Below, piece by piece: positions 12,701 to 24,700 of a stretch of 64,000 nucleotides of DNA. The position numbers were made by a program, and so were the translations under genes. This DNA comes from Siphonodentalium dalli (lineage: Eukaryota > Mollusca > Scaphopoda > Gadilida > Siphonodentaliidae). The notes below the pieces were generated by a model. It made no database searches, was not told where the DNA came from, and saw only the letters and a list, made by a program, of their open reading frames with translations. The stretch is taken from assembly GCA_032622095.1 (NCBI GenBank), contig CP136066.1:170448664-170512663 (forward strand), written 5' to 3'. Within the stretch, counting starts at the first letter, position 1. Every line of letters begins with the position of its first letter.

Positions 12701-15700
12701 CGAGCTCCATCCACACTAGATTCGGAAAACTTCTTCTCGGAGTTTCAGGAGTTAGACCCGAAAGGCTCCGGAGTCCTGTTGCCTGATGACATACACAAAG
12801 CGCTGGGTGCTGCGAGTTACATATTGAGTGCCCGAGTAGATCCAGATAGGTGTGTATATTACTAATTATTACATGATTGCCCCTATATCAGTTCAATAAA
12901 CCCATTCTGTAAATGTTGGTACGCAACATGTTGCGTAACATGAAAAAGTGACCTATATGCATATTCATTCACACACGTTCATTTGTGATCGTAATAGTGT
13001 GAGGTAAGACGAAACATTAATTCCCATTGTAGCTCATTTGTGTACAAGAGTTAATTTAAATTTATCATGTTTAAGTTGATTAATTGCAACTATATTCCCT
13101 GACCAAATCACCCACCACTTCAATTCCTACAGAAGCCATTGTGTTCATGACTGCATTATGCACTGTTATCATCACTTTTTATGTAATTTAATGCAGTTTT
13201 CGATCATGTAATAAATAGAATATCCAACTCGTCCCCAGTTTATATACAAATTTACAAAACTCATCCAGCAAATTAGGTATGGACCTCGCCAAAAAGCTCG
13301 GTCCATACCTAATTTGCTGAACTCGTTTTGTAAATTAGTATATAACATGAGGACTTGTTGGAGATCCTCTATATAATAAATGCATATAGCATGATTTGGA
13401 TTTGACTACGCGAATGTAGTGTCCATAAACAACCATTATTCGGTCAGATAACAGAAACAAACTTGTGTAAGTTTGAGACTATACATTATATAATGTAGAC
13501 AGTAGGCCTATTATGATTTTAGCGACGTGTACGCAACACGAGTCATATCGGATCAATGTCAGGTGTGTATATGTATTCCCACTTATTGTTTACACATAAA
13601 AACAACATCCTTTTAAATAAAATAATAGTTCGTGCTTCGAAGTCGCCTAGCAAGGTGCATTTAACAAGATATCGCCGTATATATTGTGTTATATGTGGTG
13701 CTAGTCATTACTAGTAAATATGGAAATAAAATATGCGTGATAAGACTCCAGCGAGCACGAAAATACTGGTCAAATAATGCGAAAACTAAATACGTGCAGA
13801 TTCGGAACTGGGGCATGATCAAACCGATGCGAACCCAAATGCTAACAGTTGACCGGAAGGGAACCGTGACATTTTCAGGTCATTTTAAGATTCATTTTTT
13901 GTGGCATACAAGTATAATACTAAACTTACTTGTGGTTTGGGAGCTAGGAAATGTATGTATCTAACATTGAGCAACAGTATACTCAAGCGTAGCTTCCAGA
14001 ATTGCGGTTAATCACTCGTGGAAATTGGTGGAATATTCCATTGAAAATGCACTTGGAAATAATGACTTTTGTAAACATGTAAAATAAACAAATCTTATCG
14101 CATAATACTCCATAAATGCTACTGATTCGATACTAGTAATCATTGTGGAGTATGCATTGTGTGTTATATTCTGCATTAACTCACCTTTGTCGCTGTTTAA
14201 TTCAATTTTGGAGCCTACCCTGACATTTGTGACCGGAAGGATTTCAAACCGATTCTCGTGGGGCACATGACGCCCCGTGATATAGATATTTACTATGATA
14301 TAACAACAAAATATTTATGTTCTCATACAAATATTAATATAAAACATTTGACATCATAATTTAATAGATAAATAAATTTTCATTTTAAAGATGGATTATC
14401 TCTTTAAATAACAAATTTTAAATACATGTAGTTGCATGGGTATAAAATAATCAATATGAACTGAAGACCCCTGTCCGGAAAGGCTTCTATTAATTAATTT
14501 TGATTTTATTTCGAATATTTTATTGGGCCCGTTTATTTGTCTATTTTTAGAACAGACCATTCGGGTGATACCATATAGCGATAGAGAGCATTAGGCTGTT
14601 CCTATGGCTACGTACCGAGCGTCAAATGTCCCAGATTGATTGGTTGTATTGTTTTATTCCATGGTTATAAGCAATAATGAGTATAATTAACGTTTATTTG
14701 TGACAAAATTACACAATAAAATGTCTGGTCTCTGTTAGCAGTAACCACTATTGTTCGTTAGCTAAACAACCACACCTTTTTAGACCAGAAAATATTCGAA
14801 ATAAAATGAATATTAATCGATAGAAGCATTTCCGGACAGGGGTCTTCGGCTCAGATCTAATACATTTTATACCCTGGTAACTATATAATACATGTTTACA
14901 AAGAGATAATCCACCTTTAACATAAGAAATTATACTATAAATATGAAATGTTCAACATAGTAATTGAATTATATAAATAATTAAAATTTTAATATAAAAA
15001 ATTAATGGCAGAATCAATGTTATAATGAGCTTATAATTCATCGGAGTTTGTCGATTTTATCTTGCAATCATAATCGCATGACTAGATGAATACATTGTTC
15101 ATTTCTGAACTTATCATCATATACGCCTGGAAATAATGTACCTCAGATGAGAATTGGTTGGGTCACTCTCTATATAATTCTTGGCACTGCTTGCTATCTG
15201 CAGCCTGATATCATCATTTGATATTTCATTCAGGATTTTCTGACACTCTCTGGTTTCCAATAAATTTTGGAATGATCCTTCCGTGAAGATTTTAAGCAGC
15301 TGATTACCTGAAAAGATATTATATTAAAGAAAATAAAAACATTGTTAGTACGTTCTTTAATTTTGACAATCACATTTCGGAAGGCTTCATTTCAAGCTTT
15401 GAGTGACTGTGACATAATTTATATAATTATGCAATATATACACAATTGAAGAGAGAGATTATTGAAACATATAAAATACATTCTCAGCCCACTCTGTCAT
15501 TTTTTAACACAAAAAGCGGGCATTTCAATTTCCCAAATTATTTCAATGATTTGTTGAAATCTTCACGATTTTGAAATATTGGTGTTTAGGGAGAAAAAAA
15601 GTGGGTTCCATATTCTTATTGATATAATTGTGTTGTCTCATCTATATAGTTCATTATTAAATGCTGTAATATTCTTTTTGAAATGGTTATCGTGTTAGCG

Positions 15701-18700
15701 TATGTTAACAATACAATGAGGGCCCTTGATGGTGTTCACTTGATACATGTATTTCACACAGTCGCCTCCGAGTGAAGTTGTTTGCTTCATCCAATCAGGT
15801 AAGGCATATCGAGTGAATGTTCTCTACATTTAAACAGATATATAAGTGGAGAGAACATGGTACATGTACGTATTCTAACGAAATCGGATAAATTAAAAAA
15901 AATCCTACCAGATGTCAGTAAAGCCTTAATTAAGTCAACGTTCAGACGACCATGATGCAATCGTAAGTGGAGGAATCGGGCCCAACGAGATCGTGGATAG
16001 TTTGTTCACACGATGTCGTCTAGACCCCGAAGCCACGACAAATAGTTTTCATGGCTGGCTCAACCGATTTTCGTGGCTGGTTAGCTAGCTAAGCCGGCTC
16101 AGTCACGACGTTCGTGGCTGACGAAATATGGCGGCTCAGCCGGCTGAGATGTTATCATTCAGCGTATTTTCGTTTCCGAAATGTTCCTAATCCCCTGTTA
16201 CCGGTTATAGATGCCGTTTTTTTAGCGTTTGTGGTGAACCCGTAGAATTCCAGATCACACGTAATCTTTTGATGTTAGGCTTTTCCATTATGGCGAAAAT
16301 TTACGAAGGACTGGCATGGATATACTATACATGTATGTAGTTTCCCATCTAATCGGTATAAGTAGTTACATTGGGACTTCTGTCGACTTCAGACTGCTAT
16401 CATCACTGCCATCTTACGATATATGCATGCATCATTGAATGATGAACCCGATAGTAATGATATATAATATTTCCAAATGTTTTCTATTCTTATGTGTATA
16501 TATTGACAAATGCCAGTGATGTCTGAGACAAGGTGTTGTCGATATAAACCGAATTTATATTTTAACCCTTTCAATACCGAATGAATCAGTTATATGAAAG
16601 CATGCATTGGGATAGTCTATTCCACATTAAGGGGCCAGGTGTTCTGATAATATAACAACCATGCCGTGTCCATGCGAGTATGCCAATATTAGGCAATGCG
16701 GTTTAGTTCTTTGCGATTCACAGTACAGTTGTGCTTGATATAAGCCCATGCACACGGCTCAGCCATTTTACAATTCCGGCGGCGGAGATTTTTAAATGTG
16801 GCTGGCGTTAGAAATAATATGGCTGGCGGCGGCTTGTGGCCAATATGGCTGGCGGCGGCGGCGTACGATGGCGGCTTCGGGCTCTAATGTCGTCGTACAT
16901 GATGATATCGTACCGGTAGGTTGTTGGTAAAGCATGTGATTGACTACCCTGCGATCTTTCCACCCACGATTTTTACGTACACACGACTGAGATTACATCG
17001 CAAGTGGAGCAATCCAAGGATACACCCCGATTTTGAATCTAAAATCAAACAGTGCTTGATATTATTTTTTGACGTGAGCATGCACAGTCAAACTACCGGT
17101 TACTTCCTACAACGGAAATCCTTCCACTTACGATTGAATTGTGGTCGTCTGAATTTCATATAATGATTAAGATCGGTAAGGAACTGGAATAATGAAATGG
17201 GAATCTTCTACTGACATCTGGTAAGGATTGAGGAGCGGATGCTATGGAGCCTCCCAATATATTGTCTGCTCCATATCTCAATAGAATTTAACATCAACTG
17301 ATCCATGTGTAGGTCTATCATCTCCACTATTACTGACATTGAACAGTCCAATATAAGTTGAGTTAGTAGATTAGAATCTGCCAGTATGTTAGTAAGAGTA
17401 GAGTCAGGGAGAATAGATTGCAGTTTTCTGATTGCCTTCTCTCTTGCATCAATCATTCGTTCATGCCTGCAGGCTGTTAGAAAGTTCTCCCTTGTTTCTT
17501 CTCCATCTTTACAAAGTAGACACACCGAACTCTCCTTTTGCCGACTGTAAACAGATCTATTTCTCTGGAGTGTATAGGTACCAGTCAGGAGTCTTGCTTT
17601 TATTGCTGCCAAATTAACATCATGAACATTGGAGTGTAAACTGACCCATAAGTGATGAGGAGAACCAATCTGTACTGTATCTGGGTTCAAATACTTCAGT
17701 GAAGATTTCAACTTCAAATCCGCCCTGATCCTCCCTTCCCAAAGCTCATGCACCTTCTTTTCTACCAACTCCTTCCAGGACTTCTTATCAAGTGGGCTTT
17801 CCATTACTTCAAAAACTGATGGCAACTCGTACATCCACAAAACCTTTCTTACAGTCACAAACCAGCTAGTAGAGTCCAAATTCTTCATAGCAAGCTGTCT
17901 TTCGGCAATGGAGATTTCCACAGAACCCTTGTTATGGATAATACTAGAGAATAGGGACAACATCTTCTTGTGGATAACAGCCTCAATCGGTAAACAGCCA
18001 AGCAAAGCATAAACAGCAGCATTAGGAGTCCTGGGTGGTAAATACTGCAACTGTTTCAGCACCTTTCTCTGATAAATTTCTAGCAAATTCAAATCAGTCA
18101 TACTGTATGTGACACATTCGATCCCGTATAGCATTCTTGGAAGCACATAAACATTCCATAGTTAATTGATACATTTGGAGCCAGACCATTTCTTCCATGT
18201 AGACCGGCACCCATCAGCGCATAAACAGTTCTTCGTCCTCTCTGGATTCTCTCATCAACATTTAACTTTCCTCCAATATTTCTTTCAAGCCCAACATGTG
18301 TTAACTTATCTTCTGCAACAATCGGTTTTTCTTCAAACGTGAATGTCTCCAATGCAGGTATATCTTTTATGTTTAGTGATAAGGCAGCACTCTTCATCGG
18401 ATTTATCTTATATATATTTAAGCGTGAGAAATCTTCCACCTCCTTCAGCATTACATTCATTTCCGACCCATCATGAGACAAGAGTGCTACATCATCAGCA
18501 CATGTTGTATGTGGAATCTGAATATGTCCGATCCTCGCACCGTTGTAATGACGCTCAATATTAAGCAGCATTGGATTGTTGAACCTTTTGTAGTGTACAG
18601 CTGATAGGACTCCTCCTTGTCTCACTCCCTGTTGTATATCAAATTGATGAGACAGTTCATTCTCCCATTTTACTCTCGTCGCCATGTCCTTATAGATGTT

Positions 18701-21700
18701 GTTAATCAATAGCCACTCATCTCCCTGTACCTCATCCAGATGTGTATGTGGCACAACATCAAAAGCTTTCTGAGTATCAAGCGTGACAAGATGTAATGGT
18801 TTCTTTGATTCCTTTGCTTCATTCAGAACTTCTGTGATGATTACACCTGCATTAGTTGCAGACACCCCTTTGGTAAATCCTTTTTGAAGCTTGGATTGCG
18901 TCAGGTTTAATTTCTCTGATGATGTTTTGATCAGAATATTTTCAATCACTTTAAGGACAATAGGAGTGACTGTGATGCCTCTGTACTTAGTTGGTAGAAT
19001 CTTTTCATCTTTCTTATGTACCGGTGTAAGAACTCCAATCTTCAAAATATCTGGGACTTTCTTCTGTTCAAAACATTGATTGATGAAGTCAGTTAAAAAC
19101 TTGATGACCGGCAGCCCTCCCATTTTGATATGCTCTGCTTGAAGTCCTAGATGATCTTTTGATTTCCCATTCTTCAAACTGCTTATTATCTTTTCAACTT
19201 CAATTTCAGAGATTATCGGTAATGGCATATGTTGATCACTGCAGAGAGATTCAATCGCTAATATGTCCTTGTCAACTTCTTTATCATATGTATCATTGAA
19301 TAAAGGATCCTCCAATGGAGATGCCAAACCCGCAAAGTACTCTGCCCATCCCTCTCTGATATCTTCACTTGATGATAGCGTCCTTCCATTGACAAATAGT
19401 TCCTTAGTGACTGTTGATTTATTTTGTCGCTGTTTATTCACTAATTTGAAGAATAGTGACGAGTTTTCCCCCTTTGCCTGTATAATCTCTTCAATCATCA
19501 TCTTTCTATTGTTAACAGCCTCCAGTCTTTGAGCACTCCTCAGCAATCTCGAAGTCCTTTTCCTATTCATCAATAATCTATTTGTTGGAGATTTAGGTCG
19601 CCCCTGCGTCTTCCATTCCCAAAATGCTTTCTTAGACATCTTCACCGCTGCAATCTCTTCTGACCAAACCCGTTCCTTCTTCTTAACCTTGACCATCTCT
19701 TTAAACTTTGGAATACTCTTTTTTGCAGCTGTTTTGAGAACTTTTGAGAGATCTTCTATCATTAGACCCATATCAAACTGTGACTGTGATTTCCCACTTT
19801 TAAGATGACATCTTACATAGTCCTCATATAGCTGTTGGTTGCAATTCTCCCATTTTATACGGACTGGTACTTTATTGCATTCTTCTTTTCTCTCACCGGA
19901 CAAAATCAATTTAATCTTCCCTGTGACTGGAACATGATCAGATGTATTCAATTCACTTCTTTCAGCTATCGCAATATCTATTAGTAATTCCTGGTATTTC
20001 GTGTGGATAAAGATGTAGTCAATTTGAGACATGTCCCTCTCATTTGTGTGGTAAAATGTTGGCTGCATGCACACGATACTCTTCATTCCAATCTCATCTG
20101 CTGCACAATCAAGCTTGACATCTCTCCTGTTATTATCCCTCATCAAAAGAGAAGTGTTCCAATCCCCACAGTAAATTATTATATGGGTATCTCTATACTT
20201 CTTCGAAATTTCTGTGACCTCATCTAGATATGATCCAAATCTTTCTTCACTATCAGCATCTCCCCTTGAAGGCATATACACATTAATTAAACAGATCGGT
20301 GGTTCTACAGATATTTCCACTACTATAAGATTGGGGGATCCATCTGGCAACATTTTGGTGACAGGAAATTTCTCTCTTTTGAGTAACGTGGCAACACCTC
20401 CGTATCCTCTTGGCATCTCTTGCGGTGATATAATGTTATCTTCATCAACTGATTTGGAGTAAGTTGTATGAGAATCCTGAAATTCTTCCAGAAATCCTTG
20501 TTGGTATTTATATAGCCAATGTTCTTGAATACATAGGATGTCGCATTGATCTAGTAGTTGCTGTGTATATATCTGGTTACTCTTGATGTTTTTTACATTT
20601 ATTGTCATGATGGTAATTACATGCTCATTGCTGATTGAAGATGCCGCCATGTCACTTCCGAGGCTCGGCCCCCGCATAAAAAATGCTGTGAGTCTTGACT
20701 TCTATCCACTTCATCAACTGCATCTTCTGTTTCATTAATGTTATTTGATGTATTTCTGATACAAGTTTTCTCCATTATAACAGTCTTCAGAGGGTGCTGT
20801 GGGTTGTGACTTCTATTTGTTTCCACATCAGCAATAACTGAAGGTAGATGACTGATTTTATTTGTATCCACATTAGCAATGACTGATGACTGATGAATAG
20901 TTTTATTTGTATCCACATCAGCAATAACTGAAGACTGATGACTGGTTGACTGATTTGGTATTTCTTCTTGTGATCTGTAGATATCAGGTTGAGTTTCAGA
21001 ACTACCGGTACTTGTACCGGTATATGTTTGCTGTAATTTGGTGTCCATACCCCTTTGAGATATCTCTATCCCGTTATCTTCGAAGCATCGATCCCTTCTT
21101 CTTGTGCTGTCCGACTTATTTGTTTCATTATCAACATAATTATTCATGTAGTCATTTCGGGTATTTCGCCATGAATTTTGGACAAATCTCTTTCTCCGAT
21201 TCTGAATTTGTTCCCTTCCATTCAATACTGGGTGCAGTAGCATGTTTCTGTAAGGACCGTTGACAGCATTGTTGACATAATGTGGATTACATGTACTCAC
21301 ATTTGGATGATACAGATGTTGGCCTTCATAAGAACTTGGAGGTGGATTATTTATACCGGTATGTGTATGAAATAGTTGCTGGCTTTCAGATGAAATTGGT
21401 GGTGATACATGTTGGTTTGTTAATATGGAGTTTTTCATTGTCTGGATCTCCTGTTCTTGAATTTTAGATTGAATCTTCATTATGCTTACTTCCATCTCGA
21501 TGTTCTTCCTTTTCAGCATTTCAAATTCCAGATTACAAGGATGTTGAGACTCCCAGTTACATGTATTATACAAGTTTTGCTTGTTACCTGTATAACCTAG
21601 AGGTATAAATCCAGGTGGAGGTGTTACTGTGTTAAATGCAGGTCTGTCAATTCTTACTTGCTTTTCAGTGGTATCAGGAATTGCAGCCACCTTCATCCTC

Positions 21701-24700
21701 AATATTCGGTTGGAGTTGTTGAGTTCTTCAATTTTGTTCTCAAGTTTTGAAATTTCAGATCGAGCAAGGGTTAGTTGATGAGATTGTTCACAAAGTTCTT
21801 GTTCTCGTAACTGGATCTTCTTTTCTTTCAATGCCAATTTTCGTTCTCTCGATTTCAAATCCTTCAGAGCAACTGTACTAGTAACCTGATCCTGTTCTTT
21901 GCTACCGGAAGTTCTCTCCAGAGTATTACATCTATCTTCATCATCATGCTGACTGTCACAAACGTCTTTGATGTTTGTTTGCGATGATAGATTACATGTT
22001 GCTGAATCTGACACATGCTGTATGTCATAAACTCCATTTAGAGAAGTTACCATTGATGTTTGTGATGCATCTTCTAATGTTGAGATATTCATTATGACAT
22101 TTACATCAGGACCACTTCTTAGTTGTCTATCAATGCCTGTGACAGTTGGACCTGAAAATCTGGAAGAGGAACAAGATGGTGCAGCTGGTACTTTCATTTG
22201 ATCGTCTAAAGTGGAACACCCAGGACATACATAGTTATAGTCCGGAACAGATTCAATTTGTTCAATTGTTGCAACTGAGAGCTGCAGACATTGGTAATGC
22301 ATCCAATTTGAGCACTGTGGACACAATACAGCATCTTCTTCAGCCGGATTCAAGCACAAATCACAAACAACATCTATGACTTCTGATCCTGCAATAGACG
22401 CTAAGGTTTCACTTTCGACTGAGTATTGTTGACTGTCAGCAGTCTCTTCACTTTTACCAAACACACGCCTATCAATAAGATGCTTACTCCTTGAATCAGA
22501 TGTTATGTTATCTCGAAATTTCTTTTGTGAAGATTGAGACAGGATATCTTTAAACATGTCATCTATTTCTTCAATCTGGGTCAACTCGAACATACTGTAT
22601 TGTATCAGCGGCAAGTGCTCTTGGTAGAATAAAGAATGAGCCTGTACACCATTAACGAGCACTGAAGAATTTGTATCATAAATGTTCATGGTATATTTCA
22701 GTCTAGAGTTCTCTTCACCTTTTTTCGACTTATTATACACACGTAGCTGATGGTCAACTTTGATCCCCTGTTCATCCACTCCATGAGATGGTTTTACTTC
22801 GTATCTTTCAACTGAACTCAGCACCTCCTTTGAAGCATTCTTGAAAGCTTGCCATAAAGACGAGCTGAGTTGGAGATAATATTGCATACCTGGCTTGACT
22901 ATTGTCGGATGACGCAAGACAGGGCGACGATGTATTAGTATGTGTATCAAGCACATAATTAATATGTTTATAGTGCGGTGCCTTCTTTACTCTTATTTTG
23001 CACTCTTATATATTTATAGTGCTGTACCTTCTTGGCACTTATTTTGCACTGGTATATGTTTATAGTGCTGTGCCTTCTTGACACTTATTTTGCACTCGAG
23101 ATCAGTTTTCTCGGCGCATTTACCCACATATAAGTGGGAGTTATGCGACTTTGCAACTTGTTTATTATTGCCTTATATGGTAGAAATAAAGAGCGTTTCA
23201 TATTACCATTCAATTTTTTTATTTGCTTTGATTTGGAAAACTGATTAAATTTACAAAGAGCGTTTCTTATTTGATTTGAAAACAAATGTCTGATATGGTA
23301 GAATAAAGAGCGTTTTGTATCATCATTGAGTAAAATTGATTATTGTTACGTTGTTCATGCTTTCACCATTATTGTTCGTCCACAGGCGAGGAATAACAGA
23401 TTGGTAACTTAGTCTGGGAAGAAACACTTTTGCCTTCAATTTTGGAAATAGCGTCTTTGTCAAATATGTGCTAGTGCTGTAAAGATGTAGAAAATCAGTT
23501 TCTATTTCGTCATAAGTCTCTCTGTCATCTATCGTCATCAGTCCTTTGTGCCAAAAATTTTATTGGTAATTTTGTTAACTGTCTTGTCATTTTCTGTCTT
23601 TCCTAAATTATGTCTGGCATTTTTCATTAAATGCAAAGTGCACAACGTGTGTCCCGCTGTTGGGAAACATGCCTTCATCGCATTAACCAGATCGAACAGT
23701 CTCATCGTCCGTTCCAAATACAATTTTGTTCGTCGTTACGTCCGTCAGTTTGCTGTTAAGAAAAGATAAGAAACGATGGTATGTTTGTGTGGTGACATCC
23801 CAATGCATAAAAACAGGTCCTACTAAAATTGGAGGATTTTGAGTGCCATTTTTTCACCAAATTGGGATTTTTGAAACAAATTGTTAAGAAATTCCTCGGC
23901 ACAAATACCACATGGATATAGTATTGACGTTGAAGACATGTTGTAATTTACATCAGAATAGCAAAATAGAAAATATGAGATCTCTATATTATAGGCATGG
24001 ATATGACACCATCAACTCATTTAACCATCACTCATGTATTGTTTATTCAACCATTTTGGTTTCTATGAAATCTTTCTGCGAAACCTTGCTTGCATATCAC
24101 TGTCAAAACATCCCTGAAATCTTTTCGGTAAGCCAGAGTAATCTGCGATCGCACATCGGTAATTAATCAGCAACAAAGGCTTAATTAATTATCACCTATA
24201 GCTGATGAACCAAGCAATACATGTAAATGACGAAATTCCAAGCTGAAGACAGTGAAGTTCAGGTCGGGCACAGGTGCCAAATGAGCTAAATAGCTCATTT
24301 GAGCTCACATAGCTAAATCGAGCTAAATTTTTAATGTGATTTAAGTCCATTTCCTCAGTTCAACGCATGCATAAAATTATCGCATTGCGAATTTACATTC
24401 ATTAGTTAGACCCCATGTCAAACTTCACAGAACTCCTTCCGTACAAGTAATTAAAACAGCAGTGGCGTGATCAAAGGCAATTTGATTAACACTTTTAGGA
24501 GAATATTAAACTTCTTTTTGAACTTACGAATTGTGTTTATAAAACTGCCGCTTCTGCATATTAATTTACCTGGAAAATATTTCTGAAGGTTAAGGACACA
24601 AGGTTACAATGTCTTGTCCGACTGGATAAACCACGGGCATCGATTTACGATAAATCGTTTGCCGAACATACACTGATCTGCCATTAAGAGAAGAAAAAAT

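Larger units (their letters stand above)
11797..14283. mobile_element. Giant palindrome (foldback element) with central orphan exon
   Basis: The left arm (about 11797-12411) and right arm (about 13423-14283) are inverted copies, more than 600 bp at high identity: for example CACGGGGCGTCATGTGCCCC on the left against its complement near 14260-14280, and CCGAATAATGGTTGTTTA against 13425-13442. The right arm carries about 245 extra bases (13847-14092). The 1-kb centre holds a coding-looking exon (12542-12849) and a smaller palindrome (13225-13352). It lies in the TTC27-like intron between exons 2 and 3. Confidence 0.8.
17208..23100 (-). mobile_element. Nearly complete CR1-like non-LTR retrotransposon
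   Basis: On the minus strand this reads: three 46-bp monomers, ORF1 with a PHD finger and coiled coil, then ORF2 with an apurinic-type endonuclease and reverse transcriptase. ORF2 is broken by a single frameshift near 18160. A PHD-type finger in ORF1 is a known feature of CR1-like elements, so I place it there with moderate confidence. It lies in TTC27-like intron 1, in the same orientation as that gene. The 3' end and target duplication were not determined. Confidence 0.88.
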
